Origin: DATMGU01 sp035555315
Lineage (GTDB): Bacteria > Pseudomonadota > Alphaproteobacteria > ATCC43930 > CGMCC-115725
NCBI GenBank assembly: GCA_035555315.1
Contig: DATMGU010000110.1
Span: 1 to 64,000, forward strand
DNA: 64,000 nt
Reading direction: 5' to 3'
Both the position numbers and the translations under genes were made by a program. Shown here piece by piece: positions 16,672 to 26,888 of this stretch (position 1 is its first letter; each line of letters begins with the position of its first letter). The notes beneath the pieces were generated by a model. It saw nothing but the letters and a program-made list of their open reading frames with translations, was not told the DNA's origin and did not search any database.

Positions 16672-17619
16672 ATGCTGGAGAAACTCGGCAAGACAGATAT
16701 GGCCGACATGCCGGCGCAGCGGGCGGCGAGTCCCGCCGACGCGGCGGCCGCCCGCGCGCGCTTTTTCAATTCCGGCAACGCGTTCAACATCAAGCTGCCG
16801 CCAGTGCCGGGTCGGGTCTTCACGGCGGAACCTGCCCGGGCGCTGGCGATCGACGCGCCCACCGGCTTCGTCGTCTGCGATCAAGCATCCGCCCTGGACT
16901 GCGCGTTTCCCGCCACCACGCCGCTGATGCTGGCGCGCTACGCCAGCATCGCGCCGGGCGACACGCTCGCCGCCGATTTCGCCGCGACGGGATCGATCTG
17001 GTATGTGATCGCCGGGCACGGCACGAGCCGTTTTGGCGAGGAAACGCTGGGGTGGGCGCCGGGCGATGTCTTCCTGCTGCCGGGCGGCGCCCCCGTGCGC
17101 CTCGAAGCGGGCAACCAGCGCGCCGTGTTGTGGGTGGTCAGCAACGAGCCGCAACTGGCCGTCGATGCCGCCCTGCCCCCTCCCCCGGCAAGCGCGCCGA
17201 TCGAGCCCGTGCATTATCCGGCCGCCGAGATCGCGCGCCAGATCGAGCTGATCTACGAGGCCACTACCAACGACGACACGTCCGGGCTGGCGCTGATCTT
17301 CTCCTCCGACCGGTTGGAGACGAACCGCACCATCATGCCGACCCTGACACTCTCCCTGAACACGCTGCCGGCCGGCACGCATCAGCGGGCGCACCGGCAT
17401 AATTCGGCGGCGATCACGCTCGTCCTGGACGGCGAGGCTTGCTTTTCGATGGTCGACGGCCCGCGCTGCGATTGGAGTCAATGGGCGACGCTGGTCACCC
17501 CTCCCGGCGCCCCACACTCGCACCACAATGACGGGGCGAGCCGCGCCTTGTTCCTGATCGTGCAGGATGGCGGCCTGCACTACCACGCCCGCACGATGGG
17601 CTTTTCCTTCCTCGAATGA
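16672..17619 (+). CDS. Bicupin protein
   Basis: A 315-residue double-cupin protein. The N-terminal barrel (about 90-160, WYVIAGHGTSRFG...WAPGDVFLLPGG) has no His cluster. The C-terminal barrel (about 230-300) carries likely metal ligands in HQRAHRHNSAA and APHSHH. This arrangement resembles gentisate-dioxygenase-like bicupins, but no ring-cleaving activity can be assigned. The ATG at 16672 follows GAGGA. It is the last gene of the operon, convergent with the lysR gene with only 21 bp between. Confidence 0.8.
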   Translation: MLEKLGKTDMADMPAQRAASPADAAAARARFFNSGNAFNIKLPPVPGRVFTAEPARALAIDAPTGFVVCDQASALDCAFPATTPLMLARYASIAPGDTLAADFAATGSIWYVIAGHGTSRFGEETLGWAPGDVFLLPGGAPVRLEAGNQRAVLWVVSNEPQLAVDAALPPPPASAPIEPVHYPAAEIARQIELIYEATTNDDTSGLALIFSSDRLETNRTIMPTLTLSLNTLPAGTHQRAHRHNSAAITLVLDGEACFSMVDGPRCDWSQWATLVTPPGAPHSHHNDGASRALFLIVQDGGLHYHARTMGFSFLE

Positions 17620-17640
17620 GCCGACGAGCGCCTTGGCGGA

Positions 17641-18573
17641 TCATTCGCGAAGCCCCGAGGGGCCAAGTCCCTCCGATGGGCCAATCTTGGCGGTGAGGGG
17701 TTCGGTCTGGTCGACGTTGCGAATCAGGCTACCGATGACGAAATCGGCCAAATAGTTGACCGTCTCGGAGTTCTGCCCCGGGGCGCGGTAGAGGACCAGA
17801 TCGATCTCCGGCAGGTCGGGGAAGGACTCCGGCTTGCCGACCACCCGCATTCCCGGCACCAGGGCACTCCGAGCCACCACGCTGACGGCGAAGCCGGAGA
17901 ACACGGCGGCCTGCAGCCCGCCCATGCTCTCGCTGATGCAGGCGATGCGCCAGCGCCGGCCGATCCGATCGAGCGACTGGAGAGCGACGTCCCGATAGAT
18001 GTTGCCGGGCGGTAGCAGCGCCAGCGGCACCGGGTTCTCGAGATGCGCCTCATGCTCCGTTCCGGTCACCCAGACGAGCGGCTCCTTGCGGATGAACTCG
18101 CCGGCCTTCATGCCCTGCATGCCGGTGACCAGCGCTACGTCGATCTCGCCCTCCTCCAACGACAGGAGCAGCTTGCGGCTGAGGGTACAGCGCAGATCGA
18201 CCTGCACGTTCGGATAGACCCGCCGGAAATTGGCGAGGATGCGCGGCAGGAGATAGGCGGCATAGAGGTCGGGGGTGCCCAACGTTACCCGGCCCTCGAC
18301 CTCGGGCCGAGCCATCCGGTTCCACACCTCGTCGTGCAGCTTCAGGATCGCTCGGGCATAGCCCAGCAGCACCTCGCCATCCTTGGTCAGCAGCGGTCGC
18401 CGCGCGCTCGGCTCGAAGAACGTCCTACGGGTCGCCTCCTCCAGCCGGCGGATCTGGATGGTGATCGCCGGCTGGGTACGGCCGACCCGGCGCGCCGCCT
18501 CGGTCACCGAGCCGGTTTCCACCACGGCCACGAAGGATCGCAGGGCACGAATATCAAAGGTTCCGCTCGCCAT
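17641..18573 (-). CDS. LysR-family transcriptional regulator
   Basis: A 310-residue LysR regulator. The N-terminal helix-turn-helix (about residues 8-66) contains VTEAARRVGRTQPAITIQIR, and the periplasmic-binding-like effector domain follows from about 92. The ATG at 18573 gives a standard N-terminus (FDIRALRSFVAVVETGS). It is divergent from the Pot-type importer/Mo-hydroxylase operon and presumably activates it in response to the imported compound. An 8-bp inverted repeat lies in the shared gap. Confidence 0.92.
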   Translation of the reverse strand: MASGTFDIRALRSFVAVVETGSVTEAARRVGRTQPAITIQIRRLEEATRRTFFEPSARRPLLTKDGEVLLGYARAILKLHDEVWNRMARPEVEGRVTLGTPDLYAAYLLPRILANFRRVYPNVQVDLRCTLSRKLLLSLEEGEIDVALVTGMQGMKAGEFIRKEPLVWVTGTEHEAHLENPVPLALLPPGNIYRDVALQSLDRIGRRWRIACISESMGGLQAAVFSGFAVSVVARSALVPGMRVVGKPESFPDLPEIDLVLYRAPGQNSETVNYLADFVIGSLIRNVDQTEPLTAKIGPSEGLGPSGLRE

Positions 18574-18597
18574 TCCACATGACTCGTTTTTATGTCG

Positions 18598-18621
18598 CCC
18601 ATAATAAAAAGAAATTATGGG
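18598..18621. promoter_or_regulatory. LysR-type operator candidate (8-bp inverted repeat)
   Basis: CCCATAAT (18598-18605) and ATTATGGG (18614-18621) are exact inverted repeats with an 8-bp AT-rich spacer. They contain an ATAAT-N8-ATTAT core and lie in the lysR/importer intergenic region next to the lysR start. Size, AT content and place fit a LysR recognition site. Confidence 0.55.
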
Positions 18622-18750
18622 TACTGGGCAAAAATATGTTGGTCTAGGCACAGATGAGGCGACGCCCGAACCTGTAAAGGTCGGCAACGGTGCCGTCTGT
18701 TTAAAATATAGTCAATGAAGTTCCTTGTATTTTCGTTTGTGGAGGATGGC

Positions 18751-20091
18751 ATGAAGCAAAAGCGATCGAAGACGATGCTGCCGAAGCAGGGTGTCGAGTC
18801 CACAGCGATCTCCCGGCGCAAAGTCCTTAAAGGTGCCGCCGCGGCGGCGGGCGTCGCCGCGGGCTCGGGGGCCATCACCGGGTTTCCGACCATATGGGCG
18901 CAAGAAATCAAGGACATCGTCCTGCGCCATCAGGGCGTGTCGTATTCGGTCATCCAGACGATCGGCGACCAGGCGGCCAAGGATCTCGGCTTCAAGGTCG
19001 AGATGCAGAACGCCGACACATCGACCGCGATCGCCCGGTTCATCACCCAGCCGAACAGCGTCGATATCCCCGATCTCGAAGGCTGGCAGACCAAGGTCGC
19101 GGTCGCGCGCGGTCTGGTTCAGGCGATCGACGTCAAACGGATCAAGCAATTCGACAATATTCTGCCCATCTTCACCAAGGGCGAATACGAAGGCCGCAAG
19201 GTCTCGCGCCAAGGCATCTCGCCCTACGAGGTCATGTATGTCGAAGACAAGCTGTCGACCAAGATCGTCGAAGGCGTGCATGACTGGATGACCTTCCTGC
19301 CGCAGGTCTACAACGCGGACTCCATCGGCTATCGCCCCGACCTGGTCGGCCATTCGGTTACCCAATGGAAAGAGCTGATCAGCCCGACCTTCAAGGGCCG
19401 CTCGGCGATCCTGGACGTGCCCAATATCGGCATCATGGACGCGGCCTTGGCGCTCGAATCGGCCGGGATCGCGACCTACAAGAACAAAGGCAACATGACC
19501 AAGGCGGAGATCGACGTCACGATCAACGCCCTCATCGACCTGAAGAAAAAGGGACAGTTCCGCGCCACCTGGACGACGTTCGAGCAATCCGTCGAATTGA
19601 TGGCCGGCGGCGAGGTCGAAATCCAATCGATGTGGTCACCCGCTGTCACGGCGGTGCTGGCCAAGGGCATCCAATGCACCTACGCGCCGGTCAACATCAG
19701 CGCCGATGGCAAGGAAGGCTATCGCGGCTGGTGTAACGGCATGGGCCTGATGCGCCATTTGACCGGCAAAAAGCTCGACGCCGCCTATGAATATCTGAAC
19801 TGGTACTATTCGGGCTGGCAGGGCGCCTTTGTCGCGCGTCACGGTTATTATAGTCCGGTGCCGTCGACCGCGCAAAAGTTCATGACGCCCAATGAATATG
19901 ATTATTGGTATCTCGGTAAGCCCGCTTCGGATGTGATCAAGGATCCGGACGGTACGCCGATCGCGAAGGCGGGGGCGGTGCGCGATGGCGGTTCGTTCAT
20001 CGAGCGGTTCAACAACATCTCGTGCTGGAACACGGTCATGGACGAGAACCAGTACATGATCCAGCGTTGGAACGAATTCAAATCCGCCTAG
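18751..20091 (+). CDS. ABC extracellular solute-binding protein, PotD-like, Tat-exported
   Basis: A 446-residue periplasmic binding protein. A twin-arginine signal (SRRKVLKGAAAAAG, about 20-33, cleavage after WAQ) suggests Tat export. The body matches the spermidine/putrescine-type family 1 binding fold. The ATG at 18751 follows GGAGG with 5-bp spacing; an ATG at 18715 in the same frame has weaker support. It is the first gene of a plus-strand operon with two permeases, an ATPase and a molybdenum hydroxylase. Polyamine itself is only one candidate; the enzymes suggest an aromatic or heterocyclic ligand. Confidence 0.88.
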   Translation: MKQKRSKTMLPKQGVESTAISRRKVLKGAAAAAGVAAGSGAITGFPTIWAQEIKDIVLRHQGVSYSVIQTIGDQAAKDLGFKVEMQNADTSTAIARFITQPNSVDIPDLEGWQTKVAVARGLVQAIDVKRIKQFDNILPIFTKGEYEGRKVSRQGISPYEVMYVEDKLSTKIVEGVHDWMTFLPQVYNADSIGYRPDLVGHSVTQWKELISPTFKGRSAILDVPNIGIMDAALALESAGIATYKNKGNMTKAEIDVTINALIDLKKKGQFRATWTTFEQSVELMAGGEVEIQSMWSPAVTAVLAKGIQCTYAPVNISADGKEGYRGWCNGMGLMRHLTGKKLDAAYEYLNWYYSGWQGAFVARHGYYSPVPSTAQKFMTPNEYDYWYLGKPASDVIKDPDGTPIAKAGAVRDGGSFIERFNNISCWNTVMDENQYMIQRWNEFKSA

Positions 20092-20119
20092 TGCCAGACG
20101 ATCCGGTCACGCAACGTCG

Positions 20120-21019
20120 ATGTTGACTCTCACCCAGCGGAGCGTCGCGTCCCCATTTTCTTGGACGCGTCTCCGTCCCTATCTGCAGGTGATGCCCTTG
20201 GTGGCGGTCATGATGGTGTTCGTCGTGGCCCCCCTCTGCTTCGTCGTGGCGGTCAGCTTCTTCCGCTACGACAATTTCGAGGTCATCCCGGATTTCAGCC
20301 TGGAGAATTACCAAAGCGTCCTGACCTCGCACCTGACGCTGTCGCTCTATCTCACCATGCTGAAATTGGCGGCGTTCACCTGGGTGTTCACGCTGTTGAT
20401 CGGGTTTTCGGTCGCCTATTTCCTGGTATTTCACGTGCGCAATCGAACGGTGGCGATCGGGCTGTTCCTGCTCTGCACCGTGCCGTTCTGGACCTCGAAC
20501 GTCATCCGGATGATTTCCTGGCTACCGCTGCTGGGCAAGCAGGGCGTCATCAATTCCGCGCTGATGTTCCTGGGGTTGACCGACAAGCCGCTGACCTTCC
20601 TCCTGTTTTCGGATTTCTCGGTGATCGTCTCCTACGTCCATCTGTTCACGATCTTCATGATCGTGCCGATCTTCAACACCATGAGCCGGATCGATCGGTC
20701 GCTGTTCGAAGCGGCGACCGATGCCGGGGCCGGACGGTTCGGTACCCTGGTGCTCGTCGTACTGCCGCTGACCAAGAGTGGCATCGTCTTGGGGTCGATC
20801 TTCGTGGTGACGCTTGTCATGGGCGACTTCTACGTCGTGCGCGTGATGAGCGGCGGCACCGACGCCTCCGTGGTGTCGGCGATGTACGACGACATATCGA
20901 CCCTGCTGTTCCCTCACGCGGCGGCCAGTGCCGTCATCCTCGTGACCCTGCTCACCCTCATGGTCGCCGCGATCCTGCGCGTGGTGAACGTGCGCGGTGA
21001 ACTGACGGGAGGGCGTTGA
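20120..21019 (+). CDS. ABC transporter permease, PotB/PotH-like
   Basis: Integral membrane subunit of 299 residues with about six helices and an EAA motif in FEAATDAGAGRFGTLVLVVLPLT. It resembles the PotB half of spermidine/putrescine-type importers. It lies 28 bp after the binding protein and one base before the second permease. Confidence 0.88.
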   Translation: MLTLTQRSVASPFSWTRLRPYLQVMPLVAVMMVFVVAPLCFVVAVSFFRYDNFEVIPDFSLENYQSVLTSHLTLSLYLTMLKLAAFTWVFTLLIGFSVAYFLVFHVRNRTVAIGLFLLCTVPFWTSNVIRMISWLPLLGKQGVINSALMFLGLTDKPLTFLLFSDFSVIVSYVHLFTIFMIVPIFNTMSRIDRSLFEAATDAGAGRFGTLVLVVLPLTKSGIVLGSIFVVTLVMGDFYVVRVMSGGTDASVVSAMYDDISTLLFPHAAASAVILVTLLTLMVAAILRVVNVRGELTGGR

Positions 21020-21020
21020 C

Positions 21021-21890
21021 ATGGCTACCGCGGTCTCCCGCGCGAACCCGCCCGGCCCGGACCGGCGGCCCTGGACCTTCTATGCGCTGGGTGCCGTGTT
21101 CGCCGGCTATGTGGCGTTCCTCTACGGCCCGATGCTGTGCATCTACGTCCTGTCGTTCCAGGGACCACGGGGGGCGCTCGCTTTCCCGATGCGCGGCCTC
21201 AGCCTGTTCTGGTTTCGCCAACTGCTGTTCCAGGCCGACACCGGCGATATCCTGGGGGCCTTGTCGCGCTCGCTGCCGCTGGCGCTGATCGTCATGACGC
21301 TGACCGTGCTGATCTCGCTCGCCGCGGGCCTCGCGTTTCGCAGCCGCTTCAGGGGAAGCGGCGCGCTGTTCTATCTGGTGATCGCCAGCCTGGTGGCACC
21401 CGGCTATGTGCTCAGCATCGGCATCGGCCTGATGTTCCAACTGCTCGGCTTCGAGACCAGCTGGTACACTTCGGCGCTGGGCGCGCAGCTGTCATGGACG
21501 CTGCCTTTCGGCCTGCTGATCATGTTCGCGATCTTCGGGCGCTTCAGTTCGGCCTACGAAGAGGCGGCGCGCGATCTCGGCGCCAGTTCCGCGCAGAGCA
21601 TGTGGCTCGTCGTGGTGCCGATCTTGCTGCCGGGCATGATCGCGGTGGCGCTGTTCGGCTTTACCCTGTCCTACGACGAGTTCGCCCGCACCCTGCAGAC
21701 CACCGGGGCGACCAACACGGTACCGATCGAGATCTGGAGCATGACGCAGAATGTGACGTCGCCATCGATCTATGCGCTGGGCACGCTCACCACCGCGCTC
21801 TCCTTCCTGGTGATCGGCACGGCCTTGACGTCGATCGGCGTCATCCAGAAGCGGCGGATCAATCGGGCGAAAACCCTGGCGGGAGCGTGA
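21021..21890 (+). CDS. ABC transporter permease, PotC/PotI-like
   Basis: Second permease of 289 residues, with a proline- and arginine-rich cytoplasmic N-terminus and the EAA loop EEAARDLGASSAQSMWLVVVP. It forms the expected heterodimer with the preceding permease. The stop overlaps the ATPase start. Confidence 0.88.
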   Translation: MATAVSRANPPGPDRRPWTFYALGAVFAGYVAFLYGPMLCIYVLSFQGPRGALAFPMRGLSLFWFRQLLFQADTGDILGALSRSLPLALIVMTLTVLISLAAGLAFRSRFRGSGALFYLVIASLVAPGYVLSIGIGLMFQLLGFETSWYTSALGAQLSWTLPFGLLIMFAIFGRFSSAYEEAARDLGASSAQSMWLVVVPILLPGMIAVALFGFTLSYDEFARTLQTTGATNTVPIEIWSMTQNVTSPSIYALGTLTTALSFLVIGTALTSIGVIQKRRINRAKTLAGA

Positions 21891-23047
21891 TGGTGGCGGA
21901 TGGCGGTTTCAGTGGGGAACGGACGCAGGTGACGACGGAACCGTCGACGGGACGGGGCGCCATCGAACTCGCAGGCCTCTACAAGACCTATGCCGATGGC
22001 ACCGTCGCGGTCGATGGCGTCAATCTCAAGATCCCGGACGGCAGCTATTGTTGCCTGCTCGGGCCCAGCGGCTGCGGCAAGACGACCATCCTGCGCATGA
22101 TCGCCGGACACGAAACCCCGACCGATGGCGAGATCCTGATCGGCGGCGATCAGGTGATCGGCCAATCGCCCCGCGAGCGGGGCACCGCGATGATGTTCCA
22201 GAGCTATGCCCTGTTCCCGCACCTCTCGGTGCGCGACAACGTCGCGTTTACCCTGCGCGTCCGAGGGATGTCCAAGGCCGAGCGCTATGCCGAGGCCGAC
22301 CGCGTGATCGAACAGGTGCAGTTGAGCGCGTTCGCCGACCGGATGCCGGCCCAGCTCTCGGGCGGGCAGCAGCAGCGCGTCGCCTTGGCGCGCGCGATCA
22401 TCACCAAACCGCGCGTTCTGCTGCTCGACGAGCCCCTGTCGGCCCTCGACGAATTCCTCCGCCTGCAAATGCGCACGGAGTTGCGGGCGATGCAGCAGCA
22501 CCTCGGCATCACATTCATCCATGTCACCCACACCCAGCTCGAGGCGGTCGCGGTCGCCGATATGGTGGTGGTGATGGCCAAGGGGCGGATCGAGCAGGTC
22601 GCCTCCGCGCGCGGCATCTACGCCGAACCGTCGAGCGCCTATGTGGCGCGGTTCATGGGTGGCCAGAATGTGCTGACGGCGACGGTCGAAAGCGTGACGG
22701 CGGACACCGTTACCCTGGCCGGGGTCGGCGGTGGCCGTTTTTCGTGCCGGTCAACCCGCTCGAAACAGCATGTTGGCGACGCCGTGCATTTCGCCGTCCG
22801 ACGCGATCATGTTCGGCTAAGCCGGCCCGTTGACGGCCCCTTGGGGGTCAACGCCGTTATCGGCAGGGTCAAGGCGGTCGAGTATCAGGGCATCTACGTC
22901 AAGGTGACGCTTGATATGAGTGCCGTCGGGTCGGTCGAGGAGTTCGTCGCTTACGTCGAGGAGGGCGATTATTTCCGCCTGAAGTTCACGCCCGGCGAAA
23001 CGGTGGTCGGCCAATGGTCGGCCGACCAGATCCATCCGCTCAAATGA
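21890..23047 (+). CDS. ABC transporter ATP-binding protein, PotA-like
   Basis: A 385-residue ATPase with intact Walker A (GPSGCGKTT), Q-loop (MMFQSYALFPH), signature (LSGGQQQR) and Walker B (VLLLDEP). The switch His is present in HVTHTQLEA. A TOBE-type C-terminal domain follows from about residue 270. The ATG at 21890 overlaps the permease stop; a long in-frame extension upstream lies inside the permease gene and is not real. It powers the importer at 18751-21890. Confidence 0.9.
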   Translation: MVADGGFSGERTQVTTEPSTGRGAIELAGLYKTYADGTVAVDGVNLKIPDGSYCCLLGPSGCGKTTILRMIAGHETPTDGEILIGGDQVIGQSPRERGTAMMFQSYALFPHLSVRDNVAFTLRVRGMSKAERYAEADRVIEQVQLSAFADRMPAQLSGGQQQRVALARAIITKPRVLLLDEPLSALDEFLRLQMRTELRAMQQHLGITFIHVTHTQLEAVAVADMVVVMAKGRIEQVASARGIYAEPSSAYVARFMGGQNVLTATVESVTADTVTLAGVGGGRFSCRSTRSKQHVGDAVHFAVRRDHVRLSRPVDGPLGVNAVIGRVKAVEYQGIYVKVTLDMSAVGSVEEFVAYVEEGDYFRLKFTPGETVVGQWSADQIHPLK

Positions 23048-23076
23048 ACGCCGCACGCAACCAGGACGAGGAACCC

Positions 23077-23557
<481 letters not shown>

Positions 23558-23565
<8 letters not shown>

Positions 23566-25942
23566 CGACGGCATCGGTGCACACCTCCTCCGCAAGGAAG
23601 ATAAGCGGTTCCTGACCGGACGCGGCAATTACGTCCACGACATCACGCGGCCAAACCAGCTCTACGCCGTGTTCGCACGCTCGCCCTACGCCCATGCCGA
23701 TCTGCTGGCGGTGGACATCTCGGGGGCGGCGGAGGCACCCGGCGTGGTCGGCGTGTTCACAGGCGAGGACCTGAAAACCGACGGCATCGGCGGTTTGCCC
23801 TGCGGCTGGGGCGTCAACAACAAGGACGGCTCGCCGATGAAGGAGCCGCCGCATCCGGCGCTCGCGATCGGCAAGTTGCGGCATGTCGGCGACCCGATCG
23901 CGATGGTGGTCGCCGAGACCCTGAAGGAGGCGCGCGACGCCGCCGAACTCGTCACCTACGACGTGACGCAACTGCCCGCGGTGACAGGCGTCGCCGACGC
24001 GGTGAAGCCGGGTGCGCCGCGGCTGTTCGATGACGTGCCGGGCAATCTTTGCACCGATTGGGAATGCGGCGACAAGGCCAAGACCGACGCCGCTTTCGCC
24101 ACGGCCTATCATATCGCCAAGCTCGACCTCGTGAACAACCGCCTGGTCGGCAATCCCATGGAGCCGCGCGCCGCGCTCGGCGAATACGACCCCTCGACCG
24201 GCGACTACACGCTTCATACCACCAGCCAGTTTCCGCATGTCGTCCGCCTGCTGATGGGCCTGTTCGTGCTCAACGTGCCGCAGCACAAGATCCGCGTCGT
24301 GGCGCCCGATGTCGGCGGCGGTTTCGGCGTGAAGCAGTTCCATTACGCCGAGGAGGCGCTGGTCACCTGGGCGGCGGGCCGCCTGGCCCAGCCGGTGAAA
24401 TGGGTGAGCGACCGCGGTGAAGGCTTCCTGTCCGACGCGCATGCCCGCGACCACGTCACCCATGCCGAACTGGCGCTCGACAGGGATGGTAAGTTCCTCG
24501 GTCTACGCGTCTCGACGCTCGCCAATATGGGCGCCTATCTCTCGACCTTCGGCCCGAATATCCCAACCAACCTCTATGGGCTGTTGCTGGCGGGTGTCTA
24601 CACCACCCCCGCCATTCATTGCGCGGTGAAGTGCATCTTCACCAATACTTTGCCGGTCGACGCCTATCGCGGAGCCGGCCGGCCCGAGGCGACCTTCGTG
24701 CTGGAGCGCATCGTCGATGTCGCGGCCCGCGAGATGGGGATCGACCGCGTGGAGATCCGCCGCCGGAACTTCATCCCCGCCGACGCCTTCCCATACCAGA
24801 CGCCGGTCATGATGGCCTATGACAGCGGCGATCACGGGGCCACCCTGAAGAAGGCGTTGGACATCGCCGACTGGGCGGGTTTCGCGGAGCGGCGTCGGGA
24901 GGCGGCCGCGCGCGGCAAGCTGCGCGGCATCGGCCTGGTCACCTATATCGAGGCATGCGGCCTGGCGCCATCGCGCATCGCCGGCCAGCTCGGCGCCCGC
25001 GCCGGCCTGTATGAATCGGCGAATATCCGGGTTCACCCAACCGGCGACATCACCGTGTTCACCGGCTCGCACAGCCATGGCCAGGGGCATGAGACAGCCT
25101 TCGCCCAGATCGTGAGCTCGTTGCTCGGCGTGTCGACCGAGAAGATCGAGATCGTCCACGGCGACACCGCGAAGATCCCGTTCGGGCTCGGCACCTACGG
25201 CTCGCGCTCGGCCTCGGTCGGCGGCAGCGCCATCGCCAAGGCGGTGGGCAAGGTCATCGACAAGGGCAAAAAGATCGCCGCCCATATGCTGGAGGCCGCC
25301 GAACACGACATCGAGTTCGCGGCCGGAACCTTCAAGGTCGCCGGCACCGACCGCACCAAGAGCTTCGCCGATGTCGTGCTCGCCGCTTATATCCCGCACG
25401 ACTATCCGCTGGAGACGCTGGAGCCGGGCATGGAGGAGAATGCCTTCTACGATCCGGTCAACTTCACCTTCCCCGGCGGCTGTCATGTCGCCGAGGTCGA
25501 GATCGACCCCGAGACCGGCATCACGCAGCTTCTCGCCTATACCGCGGTCGACGATGTCGGCACCGTGATCAACCCGATGATCGTCGAAGGCCAGATCCAT
25601 GGTGGCGTGGCGCAAGGTGTCGGCCAGGCCCTCCTGGAGAACTGCGTCTACGATCCTCAGTCGGGCCAGCTTCTGACCGGCTCCTTCATGGATTACTGCA
25701 TGCCCAGGGCGGACGATCTGCCCAACATCGTGGTCGCAACCGAGGTCACGACGTGCCGGACCAACCCGCTGGGCGTCAAGGGCTGCGGCGAGGTCGGCAC
25801 GATCGGCTCGCCGGCGACCGTCATCAACGCGGTGGTCGACGCGCTCGCCGGTTATGGCGTGACCCATGTCGACATGCCGGCGTCACCCGAAAAGATCTGG
25901 CGGATCATCCGGGCCGCCGCCCCCCACGCGGCAGCCGAGTAA
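23558..25942 (+). CDS. Molybdenum hydroxylase large subunit (CoxL/XdhB-type, Mo-binding)
   Basis: Catalytic subunit of 794 residues. It carries the molybdopterin-binding GGGFGVKQF segment and AYRGAGRPEATF, which marks the form II/xanthine-dehydrogenase-like group rather than CO dehydrogenase (AYRCSFR). The catalytic Glu is in GCGEVG (Glu745). Such enzymes hydroxylate an aromatic or N-heterocyclic carbon with water as oxygen source. The ATG at 23558 overlaps the small-subunit stop. No maturation factor (XdhC- or CoxDEF-like) is visible nearby. The substrate is unknown. Confidence 0.93.
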
Positions 25943-25952
25943 GGGCGGGACC

Positions 25953-26750
25953 ATGCATAGTTTCAGCTATTTCCGACCGGCATCGATCACCGAAGCCACC
26001 AACCTCCTCGCGGGGGGCGAGGATCGCAAGCTCCTCGCGGGGGGGCAGACCCTGCTGCCGACCCTGAAGCAGCGGCTGGCCCACCCAACGGCCCTGGTCG
26101 ACCTCAAAAGCATCCCCGGCTTTGCGACAATCCGGCACGAGGCCGATGTGGTTGTGATCGGCGCGCTGACCCGCCACGCCGAGGTCGCGGCCTCCGAGCT
26201 GGTCACCGGCGCCATCCCGGCGCTGGCGAAACTGGCCGGCGGCATTGGCGATGTCCAGGTGCGCAATCGCGGTACGCTCGGCGGCTCGATCGCCAACAGC
26301 GATCCGGCCGCCGACTACCCGGCGGGCTTGCTCGGGCTGGGCGCCACCATCGGCACCGATCGGCGGGCGATCCCGGCCGATGATTTCTTCACCGGCCTGT
26401 TCGAAACCGCCCTTCAACCGGACGAGATCGTGACCCAGGTCTATTTCCCCATCCCCAAGCGCGCCGCCTATGTCAAGTTCGCGAACCAGGCGTCGCGTTA
26501 CGCGATCGCCGGGGTATTCGTCAGCGATGGGCCGGCCGGCATCCGGGTGGCGGTGACCGGCGCCGGGCCGCACGCGTTCCGCCTGCCCGACTTCGAGCGG
26601 GCCCTGGAACGCTCCTTCGCGCCTGCCTCGCTGGCGCCGCTGACCGTATCGCCGGACGGGCTCAACACCGATCTCCATGCCAGCGCCGAGTATCGAGCCC
26701 ATCTGATCGGTGTGCTGGCCCGCCGCGCCATAGCCGCCGCCATCGCATGA
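25953..26750 (+). CDS. Molybdenum hydroxylase FAD subunit (CoxM-type)
   Basis: A 265-residue FAD-binding subunit with the two flavin signatures AGGQTLLPTLKQRL (about 27-40) and NRGTLGGSIANSDPAADYPA (about 105-124). It completes the S-L-M set. The ATG at 25953 follows GGGCGGGA, 10 bp after the large-subunit stop. The C-terminal CoxM-type domain (about 175-265) is present and full-length. Confidence 0.92.
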   Translation: MHSFSYFRPASITEATNLLAGGEDRKLLAGGQTLLPTLKQRLAHPTALVDLKSIPGFATIRHEADVVVIGALTRHAEVAASELVTGAIPALAKLAGGIGDVQVRNRGTLGGSIANSDPAADYPAGLLGLGATIGTDRRAIPADDFFTGLFETALQPDEIVTQVYFPIPKRAAYVKFANQASRYAIAGVFVSDGPAGIRVAVTGAGPHAFRLPDFERALERSFAPASLAPLTVSPDGLNTDLHASAEYRAHLIGVLARRAIAAAIA

Positions 26751-26757
26751 CCGACTG

Positions 26758-26803
26758 ACGCCCGCCGGCTCAACGCCCACCGGGTCGACGCCCGCACACC
26801 GGT
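26758..26803 (+). repeat. Three imperfect 15-bp tandem units
   Basis: ACGCCC recurs at 26758, 26773 and 26788, a strict 15-bp period, in units of the form ACGCCCrCCGGsTCr; the third unit is partly expanded. The array starts 7 bp after the FAD-subunit stop. No function is evident. Confidence 0.4.
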
Positions 26804-26888
26804 CGAACCATGCAAACGACAACATCTGGCCCGGTGCCCCCAGCGCGCCGCCAGAAAACGCGCGCGCTTGCCGCGCTTGGGAGGGGAC

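Noticed and set aside
24503..25867. 454-codon open frame on the minus strand
   Set aside because: Mirror frame of the CoxL gene, composed of Asp/His/Val-rich shadow sequence.
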